Positions 23,433 through 35,876 are shown, counted from the first letter of the stretch. The stretch: 64,000 bases of DNA from Camellia lanceoleosa (GCA_025200525.1 JANUSC010000391.1:124001-188000), one strand, 5' to 3'. Made by a program: numbers and translations. The notes: generated from the sequence alone by a model not told the origin.

Positions 23433-24469
23433 TTTTATGAAACCTTGACTTGAACTCCATGATATGCATTTTATTTTCAATTATATGTTCATTGCATTGC
23501 ATGCATTGGTGCACTTAAAGTCCATGTGTTGTGCAAATACTGGTGGGAGCACAGGCAAGCTTTTGTGACACTATACCTATCTCTATGTACTTTTGAGGCC
23601 TTGTGTTATAACCTTTTGAGATCCGTAAAAAAGGTAGCTCTGCTATCAAAGGTTCTCAGACTTCGAAGGGAGGCTATATTGACTCTTTTGATTTCCTGGG
23701 ATCTTCATTGGTTATTACCCAAAGGACTCTTCGGTAACGTCACCTTGACTTCAACCCTAAGAGTAGAACCAACCTTGTACATCTAGTGAGCTATAGAACC
23801 TTCCAAAATTAGGACATGATGCTCTCCCATTTCTAAGATGTATGATGCCGCTTGTTTGAATAGTGAAACCCTGGATTATGTCAAAGTTAGGACAGGATAA
23901 CCCTACCCTCCATAGGAGTGTTTGTTCTCTTTCTTGCTATGTGCAATGTATGGGATCTAGGTTTCTCAAATTCAGATGAGTGGTTCAGGCATTTCAGTTT
24001 GTGGGGTTGAGTTCAGTTTTAGCAATGACTAGTGAACCGGAATGCTACTGAAATTTTGAATAGGAGTTTTGTTGTTTGTTTTTCTAGGAAGTTGTAGCAC
24101 TATAGCTTTAGAATGGTCCAATATCCCCCAAGTTTTATGGACTCACATTGTTAGATAGATTTGGTTCAAGAACAACTAGTGGTAGTTTCTCACTATCAGT
24201 ACCTCTCCAACCAGAAGTTCTAGAATCTGTGATGGATCCACCTTCAGTGGTGATAGATGACCAACCTTCGATAGATATTGCAAACCTATTTTTGTCCCTT
24301 CAATAGATACTCTCACCACCAAAGTTGGCTCTTGCCGAATATCAACGCTTATCTGGGATATCAACGCTTATCTTGGACATCTGCATCTCATCTATCTCTA
24401 ATAGTTCCACCAGTTGAGGAACTCCCTGAACCTAAGCTGCAAGAAGATATTAGAGTTCCTACATAGTCA
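23433..24469 (+). other. Element D leader, no clear domain
   Basis: Sequence between the primer site and the recognisable gag. The last 200 bp probably encode the proline-rich N-terminal part of gag in a broken frame. A duplicated ATATCAACGCTTATCT word is seen at 24340-24375. Confidence 0.5.
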
Positions 24470-25940
24470 ATGGGAGGACTTTTCCCCACAAGTATTGATG
24501 AAGTTGACCCGACTATGCTGAAAATATCCAAATTGGAGAAAATGTTCAAAACATCACAAGGGATCAACTCTGTTCTAGACATCGAGGATGGGTTTACGAA
24601 AACAACTGTAAGGTTACCCGACTTGTTCAAAAGGTCACACATAGATAGATTTGATGGGGCTGGTGACCCTATGGTTCATATCTGTCTCTTCTTAGACATT
24701 CTGAAGCCTATGGGTTTATCTCGAGCTCAAAAGCTTTCCTTGTTCGGAAGAACCATGTTAAGACTGGCTACTATTTGGTACACCAAGTTAGATGATTTGG
24801 TCAAGCAAAACTTTGAGAAGTTAGCTGAAACATTTGTCTTACAATACTCCTATAACACAAATTGAAGTAATCACTTAGAAATTGGAGGCCACTCGACAAG
24901 AGCCCAATGAGAGCTTTATGGAATTTATCAACAAGTGGAGGGCCAAGGCAACCATGATTGCAAACAGCCCCTTGGAAAAAGATCAAGTCCATATGGTTGT
25001 CAAGAATTTACATGGAAGATTACTGCAGAAGATGATAGTTCTTTCACTCTTCAACTTCAAGGACTTCCATGAAAATGGGGTTCAAATTGAGGATGCCATC
25101 AGACAGGGAATCATTGCAGAAGGAAATGAGCATGTGAGAAAGACATTTAGTCGCAGTTCCAATCCTACTCCCAATAGTAGTACAGCTACCAATGCCATGC
25201 CTTCAAAAGTCAACACAATCATTGCCATCACTACCAACATAGCCCATCCACAAACCACCAAGTAAACCCATCCTCCAAATAAACCCTTCCATCTGCTCAA
25301 CATGTCTCCAACTCGTGCCATGGAAATCCTCGTAGAAAAAGGGCACCTCAAGCTCCTTGATCCTCGACCTCTCCTTGATATTCTACCAGCATGACATGAT
25401 GTGATGACCCCACCACTTATAATAATTAGCATTTAATTAATTAAGGAGATTTGAATCTTAATTGCCTATTATTCTAATTTAATTTGATCAATTGGGTCTG
25501 AATTGGAGTTAATTAAATTATGAGGTGATGATGAGGATTGAGAATTAAGATTATCATGAATTAAATTTGTTTAAGAGGCCTTCAGAAATCTACGAATTAC
25601 TGGCCGGTTACGATACTAAACTATAGGGACGGATTTGGGTTGTCACACATGACCCCAATAAATACTGCGCCTTTCACCAACAACATGGTCAAGATCTCAT
25701 TGATAGTAAAACCATAGCTCCGTCTCAACCGTAAAGACCCAAGGCCACCTCCAACCCATTGCCACCCCATGACCAAGCCCCACTACTTTCCCAGCTCAGC
25801 CTCATCCATACAGTACCACCCACTTTCAATCCCATCATATACATCACAACTTTTTATTTGCCTAAGCCCGAGGTGCTAATTCCCGAGAGCGCTAATTTAT
25901 TCATGAGACATGCACCTCAATCCTAACCAAAACCCCAAAA
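24470..25940 (+). pseudogene. Element D gag (broken)
   Basis: A first reading frame (24470-24865) carries ISKLEKMFKTSQGINS, a PDLFKRSHIDRFDGAGDP block and LSLFGRTMLRLATIWYTKL, the plant retrotransposon gag core. After a frame change near 24860 it continues (24882-25265) with LEATRQEPNESFMEFINKWR, EKDQVHMVVKNLHGRLLQKM and VQIEDAIRQGI. The next part, EILVEKGHLKLLDPRP, is followed by a solo LTR at 25400-25647. The zinc-knuckle region after it keeps CAFHQQHG but jumps straight to QDLIDSKTIAP, so part of the knuckle is deleted. Traces of the distal gag extend to about 25940. Confidence 0.88.
25400..25647. mobile_element. Short solo LTR inside D gag
   Basis: 248 bp from TGTGATGACC to GGTTGTCACA with a perfect 5-bp duplication CATGA (25395-25399, 25648-25652). 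The ends are inverted (TGTGA/TCACA), as in LTRs. Removing it restores continuity of gag similarity. It is too small for coding sequence and could be a solo LTR of a short element. Confidence 0.82.
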
Positions 25941-27090
25941 CATTGTGGTAACAGATGCTTTGGAGCCAGAATTGGATGTTATGGCAGATATTCTCACGGG
26001 CTTGCACTTCTCTCTTCATGGTTTTCTTGAGCCATGGAATGATAATGCAGCAAAAAAGCATAAGAGAAATTGTGGGTCTGACACTGGCTAAATCTGTGAT
26101 AGATCTTAAGACTAGTGCAGGACTGGTAAACTCGGGAGATATTGTGATCATTTCTGGGATTAGGGAGGACCACTTGTGAATTGCACAAATTTCATTCTAG
26201 ATGTGGCTGATGGCCAGCACTTTAATTATTGAGAATGGTTTTTATTCTGAGTTTTGAATTGAATATTGAGTCTGAGTTTGATGCGAGTCTAAATCTGTTG
26301 ATTTCGGGAGTGCTAACCTAGACATCGTTGTCCTGTCTAGGTCTTCATTGTTTTTTTTTTTTTTTTTTTTTTTTGGGCCTATATGTGAATAAAAGCCATA
26401 GATTATGTCTACTTCTCATGCCTTTAGTTCATTGCCTTGACTAAAAAAATTTTAAACTTTTTCTAAAACTCGATGAAAACAAAAGGAAGAAATTCCTTAA
26501 GATTTGCAAAATTTGATCAATGGGAGAAAGAAAGGCATGTTAAGCCCTTGATAGATAAGATTGTTTGATTAAGGTGGGTATAGAGAACGATCTGGGTTGG
26601 TCCGATTGGTTCTACATTGTCTTCGAAGAGCACGAGTGACTAGTCACTTTATTAAAAGATTTCAAAAAATATATTTGCATGGTCCTACAAAGACATTCAC
26701 GAATTGGTCTTGAGATTGTACAACATAGGATCCCTTTCGACTTGAGACCTAACCCTTAGCTTTCAAACCTTGATTCAAAGTGTTCAATAATCAACCGAGT
26801 ATAAGGCTTGCATAGCCAAATTGGAAGTCGCCTAGAACTATGGGAAATAAGAATATAAGCAGAGATTCAAAATTTGGATCATTTCCCAAGCCAATGGAGA
26901 TCGGAAAGAAAGTCAAATCCTAGAATTTGAGAAAAGAAGGTTTATCACTAAAGGACAATCAAACTCCTATCCACGACCCTAGGGGCAATAATCATCACGT
27001 CTATCTGGTCAAGAGTAGCAATCATTCTCATGGATTTAGATGGCCTAGAGTTCTCATAACCAGTCAACATGGACAAGCTAAAACAAAGTA
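25941..27090 (+). other. Element D internal, non-coding
   Basis: The first 240 bp read like gag-downstream coding remnants with stops; the rest has no recognisable domain. A 24-base T run lies at 26351-26374. Confidence 0.5.
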
Positions 27091-27094
27091 CCAC

Positions 27095-27350
27095 CCTTGA
27101 GAGGCTCACTGGGCTGAAAACTCGGAAGGGCGACCCAGACAAAAGTTAGAGTATGAAAAAAAATTAAAAAATAATTAAAAAAATGAAAAAATGAAAAAAT
27201 TAAGAGAGGCTCACTAGGTCAAAAACCCGAAAGGGCGACTTTGGAAAAAGTTAGAGCAGAAAAGGAGAGTGTTAATACCTAAGTGAGCCTTATCTCAGGA
27301 ATTACGTAAGGCCTGATTTCTATCTTTGAAATATGTAGATAGTTTCATCT
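27095..27350 (+). repeat. Conserved non-coding module of D, matching E
   Basis: Two stanzas of the form GAGAGGCTCACTGGGCTGAA ... GGGCGAC ... AAAGTTAGAG (27098-27150 and 27206-27258) are separated by an A-rich stretch, followed by ATTACGTAAGGCCTGATTTC and ATATGTAGATAGTTTCATCT. The same arrangement is found on the minus strand of E at 50900-50500. A related GGATACGTAGGCAACCC word recurs in D at about 30757. It does not encode a recognisable protein. Confidence 0.75.
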
Positions 27351-29215
27351 TGAAGTTTGCCCCAACCATTTTCAACTCACTCGTCCCATCCATGTTTGAT
27401 TGGTATATTTTTTACTTGACTCGGCTAGCTTGTCCATCTTCAATTGGGTTAAATTTATTTGGTTTGATTGCCCTACCTCTTCTTTACGACTGATTCAGCT
27501 ACAAGCCAAATCAAGTTCAGGTTATTTGATTTGAGGTTGTGCAGCTTAAGGGTTAATTTCATGTTAGTCAAGTAGGGGTCATTTGCAAAAATAGATTTTG
27601 AAGACTTTTAATGAAGTTGACTGATTGTCTCAAAAATTATTCCATGTTTTGTAAAACTTATTCCATTTTTTGGACCAGAAAGAGAAAAATTTCAATGCTC
27701 ACAGCTTGACTTACATGATTTCAAAATGGAGAAGTGGAACAAGCATGCTAATCAAACTCTCATGTTGATCAAAGCGATGAACTAGGGGCACAGTCGAGTC
27801 AGGTTTTTTGTCCTTTCCCGGCACTCTCGAGTCCTCGTCACCAAGGTCACATTACCTTGTACTTTTTCTTTAAGTTGAGTACTCGTCGGAAAATTCACAG
27901 TAGTTGTCTTTGGCGATGTCCTTTAGTCAGGTGGTCGATCGGGTAGTCGACCAGTGATGTTTTGTTTTGTGTCCATTTTATTCCGACAAGTGTAAAGGGG
28001 TGCATTTGGGATGGTTTTGCTTTGTTTTCCTTTCATTGAGTTATATTTTGTGTTTTGGTCAGTTATAGGCTATATATTTAATTCAGAACTCATTGAAATG
28101 CATCCATTTTCAATTTCAAAATTCAAAACAAAATGGTTTTCATGCTTAGGTGCCATTCATGCCATTCAGATTTGCAAAACAAAACTCTTTTTATTAAATG
28201 TCAACAATCAAACCATGATCAAAGTTGTACAAAAGAGAGTTAAAGCTATAAGTGCCCACTCCCCAGCAAAAATACAAGGGGGGGGGGGGGGGAAAAAAAA
28301 CAAATTGCAAAAATATTTTTAAAAAAAACAAAAAAAAAATGAAATAAAGAATGCAAGCATTGTTCTTGGTTTCTGGCGACTTGTGTTTCCGACGGCAAAA
28401 GGTTACAGGTTGATGCCTTAATTTCAGCACCCACTTCCATTGTCGATTGCCTCGCCACATCTTCACTCTCAGGAACCCTTTAAAGACTCTACCTCAGCAT
28501 TGGCAGAGCTTCCAAAAGAAATTATTCTCCATCGGCCGTCAAATGCAAAGTACAAAGGAACATAGAATCGGGCCATGGAGGTGGCCTGTCATTTCAGCTC
28601 TTTATTAAGCTTTTTCAATGTGCTAATCTTTGCTCGAGCGTCCTTGTACATACGCTGAGGAAGGAGAGTTAGGCGTTTAACCAATGCACTTCACTCGTTC
28701 TACCCTACAGCCGATGGGACAAATTGGAGACCATGGTCACCGTCTCCACACAGGACTTCAATATGTAATGATTGGCATCAATGTCAAAATACGCTGCCAT
28801 CATTGCTTTCGACCGATTGCAAGAAAGCTGAGAACAGGGGTAGGGGCACTCTGTTGACACTTACAGGAGCTAGTAATCTTGATTGGGGATTCATTAAGGT
28901 CTGGGAAGAATGAAAGAGTACGGCGAGATCAAGCCATGACAGAAGAGAGTAATGCTGGTAAAGAGAGAATTGGCAGAGTAATGTCAGAGAGAGTTTGCAG
29001 CTTTCTGCTCTGTTTCTCTCGCAGCCTTGGTTTAAGAAGAAAATGGAGACGAAGAAGAGACCAAGAGAAGAGGGATTGTCGAGGCAATCTTTGACAAAAC
29101 GAGGTCCGTCCAGCTACTATCGGTCAGGCGCGCAGTGATTGTTGAAATTGTGCTAGACACGATACCTGACGAAGACAAACGAGGCAGATAGAATAGACAA
29201 AACAGGAGAAGGGAT
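27351..29215. other. Element D internal, low-information stretch
   Basis: About 1.9 kb with no recognisable domain on either strand. It includes a G15/A8 run (28278-28300), an A-rich run to 28340, and a GCTCGAGCG word at 28634. GC content is higher from 28360 to 29150, where broken minus-strand readings might be an old antisense ORF. I cannot identify it. Confidence 0.4.
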
Positions 29216-29660
29216 AAGATATGTATATAATTGTATATAATATGTATGTATCCGTATGTGTGTATTCGTATGTCAGTATATACGTATGTATCTGTGTGTT
29301 TGTATATGTCCATATATATATATATATATATTTATATCGTTTGTATCTGTATATGTATATAGTTTATACGTATATATTTTGTATGTGTATGTATATGTAC
29401 ATGATACGTATTTTTGTATATCATTTTGTATTTGTATGTGTATATATGGTATGTATATAAATATTGAAAGCAAAAAAAAAAATCAAAATCAAAATCAAAA
29501 TCAAAAAAAATAAATAAAAATAAAAATTTTCAAAAACAAAAAAAAAATCCAAAAAGAAATTTTCACAAAGAAATCGAAAACAACAAAACAGACAAACAAA
29601 AAAAGAGAAAAAATTGTGGGGGGACAAAAAAGATAAACAAAAGAAAAGAAAAAATCATTT
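29216..29660. repeat. TATG/GTAT microsatellite and A-rich low complexity
   Basis: 29216-29460 is a degenerate TATG/GTAT array with a (TA)n core near 29313-29330. 29468-29655 is A-rich with AAATC units. ORFs in both strands here are simple-repeat translations. Confidence 0.9.
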
Positions 29661-29934
29661 TGTGCATCCATCATCGCATTCACAATCACACTTGCACCAT
29701 TTATTACATCTATCATGAATGGTTCCAATTGTCACACTGTTGCATCACTTGGCTATAATCCATACACATCGACATTTGATTAAAACCTTTTTTTCATCAG
29801 TTAATATTGGCCCCTCTTTTGGGTTGATGGGTAAAATGACTCAATTAATATTGGCCTCTCTTCGAGATGATGATACTATCCATGTCTCGGGTTGTTGGTT
29901 AAAACCACCATAAGTTAATACCTCCATCTTCATA

Positions 29935-30510
29935 GGTTATTGGTTAAAACTATCTATTGGTTGAAATCCATCCCCTATTTCGTATTGAGCTATGGTCTAG
30001 GTCTCGCATATTGGTTAAGACCCATTTCTCCTTTACCCAGTTAAAACCCATCCCCAATTTTGTATTGAGGTATGTTTAAGTCTCGCATATTAGTTAAGAC
30101 CCATTTCTCCTTTACCCTGTTGAAACCCATCCCCTATTTCGTGTTGAGGTATAGTCTAGGTCTCGCATATTGGTTAGGACCCATTTCTCCTTTACTCGGT
30201 TAAAAACCATCGCCCCATTTCGTATTGAGGTACAGTCTAGGTCAGGCATGTTGGTTAAAACCCTTTTATCCTTTACCCGGTTGAAACCACTCCCCTATTT
30301 TGTATTGAGGTACGCTCTAGGTCTCACATCTTGGTTAAGACCCATTTCTCCTTTACTTGGTTGAAACCTATCCCCTATTTCGTATTGAGGTACGGTCTAG
30401 GTCTCGCATGGTGGTTAAGACCCATTTCTCCTTTGCCCGATTGAAATCAATCCCCTATTTTGTATTGAGGTATGGTTTAGGACTCGCTTGTTAATTAAAA
30501 CCCTATTTTC
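29935..30510. repeat. 80-bp tandem array upstream of D 3' LTR
   Basis: The phrase GTCTAGGTCTCGCAT and its variants recurs at 30001, 30080, 30160, 30241, 30321, 30401 and 30481, spacing 79-81 bp. Each unit also has TATTGAGGTA and ACCCATTTCTCCTTTACCC. Such arrays just before the 3' LTR are typical of Tat/Ogre elements and can seed satellite DNA. Confidence 0.9.
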
Positions 30511-30888
30511 TTCTCTCATGTGAATGTGTTTGGATTGTACCCATTTGTTATGCTTCATATCATTTGTACGAAGCTTGCCTCTCATGTTGTCATCTTTATA
30601 TCATTTTCATTATTCCATTGCATTGCATTGCATAATCAAGAATTGCCCCAAAAAAATGGCTACGCAAAGCGTGTAAATCCAACTTTCAAATTGTATTTCG
30701 AGCATGTCATTTGTATTCTACCCCTGAACTATGCTGGGTTGATTCCTTGCAAATGGATACGTAGGCAACCCTTGGGTTCAACAAATTGCATTTGCATCTT
30801 GTTTCTTTGCACAAGTCTTATGACCTTTTCAAAAGGGTTGTCCTCAGGCTTTGACATTCACTCACGTCGTGAAATGAATTCGAGCTCT

Positions 30889-30904
30889 ACCAAAGAGGGG
30901 CAAC
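30889..30904 (+). promoter_or_regulatory. Element D polypurine tract
   Basis: CCAAAGAGGGGCAAC immediately before the 3' LTR. E has nearly the same tract, CAAAGAGGGCAAATC, on the minus strand at 42214-42229, supporting a common lineage. Confidence 0.8.
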
Positions 30905-32245
30905 TATAGACACCCCATTTTGATTGGTTCTAAGACTTGGGCATTTTTTTTTAATTACCCAATGATAAAAATCAGAATGTGTTTCTTGCAAAATCCTCAA
31001 TAAAACAGATGGAATTTGAGCTTTACCCTCTACCCTAAGCCTATTTTGACCAAGTGTTTAAGACTTGTAAGGCACCGGAGCGAAGCTAGATTGAACCGGA
31101 ACAAAACGGCCTACTTCTTCTTTGGCCAGTTGACCACCCCAAAATAGTGCAGTCTAGATTTTGTTGTTCAGTTCATGTAGGCATTCCATTATTTCATTTT
31201 CTGATATATTCACGCACCAAATGCATACACACTCAGGCTCTATTGCCAAAAGAATTTGACCATTCAAAAAAGAGAGAGCTAAAGTAAAGGGAGTGCTTGA
31301 TCCATTAATGACATGAATGCTCCATTTTCTCTTCCACCTTTGATTGCCTCCACTGATATAATCCACTTGTAGTGCCTATATAAGGAGGTCTGAAATGTTG
31401 ATGGGGAGGATCGATTTTTGATGAAGAAGGACTAGATTGATAGGGAGAGTCTAAGCCTTGATCAAGAAAGGTGTCAAAGTTGAGAAGTTGAGTTTTAAAT
31501 TCCTTTCAAAGTTATAAAATACTTATACACTGTTAGTTGATCCCAAAAATTCCATTATAGTTAACTTGTGTAGCTTTGATCAAGGAGTGTTTAGTTTGTG
31601 TCGAAGGTAAGAAAACTAGAGTAAATTGTGATATCTGGGTTTTCATTGTCTCCCCACACACACTATTAAACAACCCAAAATTCTTATTCTAGCCAAAATT
31701 CCAAATTTTCGAATGGAGGATTGAGAACATAATTCACAACCTTGACGGTCATCAAAAGGAAGTTCGAAAATCAAGAAGTTCATTCTTTCTTTAAAAGGTG
31801 AATTTTCAATTTCTTTCATTTTCTATTTTATATTTGTTTTCTTACTTTAATTCATATTAATTTTGTTATAATCTAATTCGGAAGTGGTTAATTGAGCAAC
31901 CTATATACTTCTTGTTTGTTCTTTTCTCGGTATTGCAACAAGACAGGTTTTGTTAGGCCTAGTTAGCTTGTCGGCCTATTTGCCCGGCCTGTTAACTTCT
32001 TTTAGATGGAATGGAGTAGTCTTCCAGTCTTGAGCACACTAATTCCCGATGGTCTTCAAGGCCCATGAAGCTTCTATTTTGTTTTCATTTAAGTGTTTTG
32101 TGAGGTTTTTTATTTTTTGTTACAATATTTTCCTCCTCACTCTCTCACTCTCTCACTCTCTCACTTTGGTTTGTAATTATTTATTCAAAGTATTGTAATA
32201 ATTTTCTACCTCGCTTCTCTCTATCCCATTATTTTACTTGCTTTT
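30905..32245 (+). repeat. Element D 3' LTR, left part
   Basis: Collinear with 21172-22459. It begins TATAGACACC (G to A in the second base). It is cut by element E in the sequence ACTTGCTTT|CCTTTGTGC and resumes at 57344. It has a TATA box at 31377. A TCTCAC microsatellite (about 32139-32166) is absent from the 5' LTR. Confidence 0.9.
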
Positions 32246-33355
32246 TGTAACAGCGCCCGTGGCGCCTCTCTGCTACAGTCCGGACTCCCCTTTTGTTTGT
32301 GTTGCGGTTCTAAATCTGAACCAAAGAGTCCAACTCTGGCAAATCTTTTTGAAGGAAAACAGATTTTGAAAAAGTAGTGCCAAACATGGACTGCTTTGCC
32401 AGATTACAGAGTCGCCACCTAAATATTTTAAAATGGGAAATTTAGGAAACCCTGACTCGGTGCCGAAGGCCACATGTCCGTCATCACCAAAGTGGTCTTG
32501 GCTCGGGAGCTTGGGTACGATCGGGGAAGGTCGGGTATGGGTCAGCACTTCTAAGACCGGCCTCTACTAACCGTGATATCTGTTTTTGAAAACATTACAT
32601 GCCCTTGTTCCAATTATTAACCTAGAATTACTATGTTATGCGCGCAGCAAACAAGTATAGACTAGATCGCCTAATTTGGAAACGAACATTGCATATCCGT
32701 TTGTTTGGAAAACAATTTGAAATTGCTACTCGCAAGTAGGCTAAAATACGGATTTCAATGAGCTTTTCCAACTCAAGCAACCCAACCTCCATCCACAGGC
32801 ATTCAAACAGTTTATCTCACATAAATACTTAGCCGCATGGTAAGCATACTGTCATGGCAACACTCACACGCATGTGGTATGCTAAAGCATAAAATACTTA
32901 CATCGTACTCCGCGCCAAAACAAGAAACTAGTTAGCAGACATGCATGTCCCTAGGTCATGTTAAGTGGCTAATGCAACGCACGCAACATGTAATTAGGAT
33001 AGGCTCGGCTAATCCTAAAAGATGGCATGTGGAATGCACTTTATTCGATGCACGTATTCAAGTTAGATTTGAAATACAATGCAGTTCGTATGATGTACCG
33101 AGCCCGGTGCATGTCAACAAATGCATGGATGCACGCATACATTGCATAAGGTATGCTAAAATAAACGTGCCCTAATCTACCATCACAAGCAGGTAAATAA
33201 AAGGGAGAAAGAAATGGGGGTTGGAAGACATACACCCACTCACGCACACTTATTACAATTACGCCCTCGTTCGGAGGGACCAAAAGAATAATACAAATAA
33301 TTAACTACGCAAGCTAATTAAATATTACAAATTCACTAAATTAATTAACAAATTA

Positions 33356-33510
33356 CACTACAGGAAATATGAATTTTGGTGGCGTTTTTTTAACGGCGCT
33401 TTTTAAAACGTCACTATTTCTAACATTAAACGGCGTTTTACAAACGTCTTATTTTTCTTTAATTAAAACGGCGCCGTTTTGTGAATCGGAGGCGTTTATA
33501 AACGTCTTCA
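33356..33510. repeat. CACTA left subterminal repeats
   Basis: Repeated GGCGTTT and AAACGTC words in both directions, for example TGGCGTTTTTTTAACGGCGC and ACGGCGTTTTACAAACGTC. They are likely transposase binding sites, by analogy with other CACTA elements. Confidence 0.85.
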
Positions 33511-33584
33511 AATGCGTGTCATCTCACGCGCTTCCTTTTCAAATCTGAGAATCTCAACTCTCAAATTGAACCGATGCACTTGCA

Positions 33585-34030
33585 AATACTCTCTCTCTCT
33601 CTCTCTGTTGTCTTCAAATGCGTGTTATCTCACAGAGAGATTCAGTTGCTTATCAATGGAATCCTCAGAAATCGAAGTTCTCTCTCGAAATCGAAGTGAT
33701 TCATCAGAGTGATTTCGAAGTTCATCTCAGCGATTTAGATCAGTCTCAGCGATTCAGATCTCGAAATCGAAGTTCATATCTCGAAATTTTGAAATTCTGA
33801 GTTCATATCGCCGATTTCATATTGCGATTCAAATCGAGTTCATATCACTTCGATTTCGATTTAGATCTGAGTTCATATCACTTCGGTTTCGATTCAGATC
33901 GTGATTGAGATCTCAGATTGAGATCGGTTTCATTGATTCATATCTCAAAATCGAATCGAAGGTCATCTCGGCGATTGAGATCGGTGAGATCCATTCTCTC
34001 TCTGTCTCCTCTCTCTCCCTCTCTCTCTGT
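33585..34030. repeat. CT microsatellite and GATTTCGA/TTCATATC repeats in CACTA
   Basis: A (CT)n run at 33588-33606, then about 400 bp of degenerate short repeats such as GAAATCGAAGTTC, GAGTTCATATCACTTCG and GATTTCGATT. ORFs here are repeat translations. Confidence 0.8.
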
Positions 34031-34917
34031 GCTGTTTCGCAGAGATTCCATAATTATCGCAGAGATTATTTTCAAGTAAAGTTATTATCAAGTATATCCA
34101 TCCTTAATGTGCTGCTAGTTGTCTATATCTACTAAATTTGTCTGCTGCCTAACATTTGGCCAAGATTATTTTCTAGACATAGGCTTCGTTATGTTGTGCT
34201 AAAATATGTTCTTTCGATTGGGAAGACTTCCTAATATTCCGGTATGAAAACTATGTGCAAAATGTAATGTCCTTCAATAGGAGGACGTAATGTCCTGTGG
34301 TGATGTTCTATGAGCTTATAGTTTTGAGGGTTTATTTGCGAAACAAATGGCGCTTGATGCCATTCTTGACATGATAGAAAGATGGCTTCTTATCCTCTCA
34401 TCGGTAGGACACATATATATGTTGGTACTGATACATTCTATTCAAATTGTTACACTCTTGAATGAATCCAACTATATTTTTGTCATGCCAATACAGTTTT
34501 CTTTGGATATTATGTGAAAATATCTGGTTCTAATTTCCACTATGTAAGATGATTTTTAGTAATCCATGTTATGTATAATCTACTTGGAATGCTTTACCCT
34601 GTTTTCAATATCTAAACTTTTCCACAATTATGATGATTTTTAATAATCAATTTTATTAATCAACTTCTTGGAAAAATTTTCCCTGTTTGCACTATCTAAA
34701 CCTTTTAATTTATAAAAAGGAATTATTTAATTCTGTATAAAATTTCCACCTAAAGATAATAAACAAGTAAAGCCTATCAAGAAGTTTCTCTACAAGAGTA
34801 GATTTAGTTGATGTTTAAAAAAAATTTAAAAAACTAAACTTCATGTAATTTCCAGAAATTAGAATCTGAGGTTGAGAGAAAAATGTTTTCATTGACGCAC
34901 TTTCTATTTGTTTCAGG

Positions 34918-35560
34918 TCATGGATTTCACAGATCATGTTTGGACAGAGTGCATGTCACCTGTTCTAGGAAGGTAAATATTTTATTCATGCAGCTGCTGC
35001 TATTTGTTATGTTCTATATGTGCATCCACAAATTCTTATGGTGGGTTCAAATTTCATAGATGGATGCATCTTGATCCTTGTGAAGGAATATACAACAATC
35101 CTTTGCTATATGAGAAAGGGTACTTTCACCTACACATCATCTATATAGTTTTGGGATTGTTTTTTTTCATCCTGATGCTTCATAGTTGAATTATGTGATT
35201 ATGTGAGTTTTTCTTGTGCAATAATATTTTCATGTTAAAGGTTACGTCTGGAGACACATTACTACGGAGCCCATCCTGTCTATTATTCTCTCGAACATAA
35301 GAAGAGAATGTCGGCAGAATTTAACATCTCAAGTGATTTATGCCCTACAGAACAAGACAGGAATGAAGCACTTGAGAGAGAGTTGCACTCTAAAGATGAT
35401 GCTTCAATCTCGTTACTGCAAGACAGAATGTATTGTGTAATACATTGGCATGAAATTTTGTTTGTTCTTCTTGAATGGCTATGCGATGTATTATTGCTGT
35501 GTCACGGTCGGAATTTACTTGGTACCATATTTATGTATGTAACAAAATTCTGTCTTGCAA
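34918..35560 (+). pseudogene. PNG1: Captured fragment of peptide N-glycanase (PNG1)
   Basis: Three exon-like pieces with splice signals. First, MDFTDHVWTECMSPVLGR (34919-34975) between TTTCAG and GTAAAT. Second, WMHLDPCEGIYNNPLLYEKG (35060-35119). Third, RNEALERELHSKDDASISLL within 35242-35430. These match the transglutaminase-like core of plant peptide N-glycanase, the cytosolic enzyme that removes N-glycans from misfolded glycoproteins. DHVWTE and HLDPCE hold the catalytic histidine and aspartate of the triad; the cysteine exon is not present. The first half of the third piece (ETHYYGAHPVYYSLEHKK) I do not recognise. Introns are retained, so capture was at DNA level. Confidence 0.82.
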
Positions 35561-35876
35561 GTAACAAAATTCTGTCTTGGGGTTAATGAGATGCACCACT
35601 CATCACCGGCGAAAAAACAAGAGCCTTGGCTTCACCAAGAGTTGAACTTGAGACCTAGAAGTTATACCATCATGTTCATGAGTTATGGACTGTACTCTAA
35701 TTATCATACAGTTTGGACTTTAGGCTGGCAGGTGTCAGTTGTGACTCATGAGTTTGAATTATAGAAGTAAAGCTGAGTGCCCGGTCCCCAAGGTTTGTAT
35801 TTTATTTCCTCTTTATTGCAAATTTTCTTAGGTGTTATTCCAGTTATTTAATTTTCATCTTTACGTATATTGCAGG

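Noticed and set aside
28360..29150. Possible antisense ORF in D at the place equivalent to PMD in E
   Set aside because: Broken frames with no recognisable motif; only slightly higher GC. Not enough to call.
29216..29660. Tyr/Val-rich and Phe-rich ORFs on both strands
   Set aside because: Simple-sequence translations of TATG and A-rich repeats.
35560..35760. SINE-like sequence in a CACTA intron (TTGAACTTGAGACC resembling a tRNA B box)
   Set aside because: No A box partner, poly-A tail or duplication seen.
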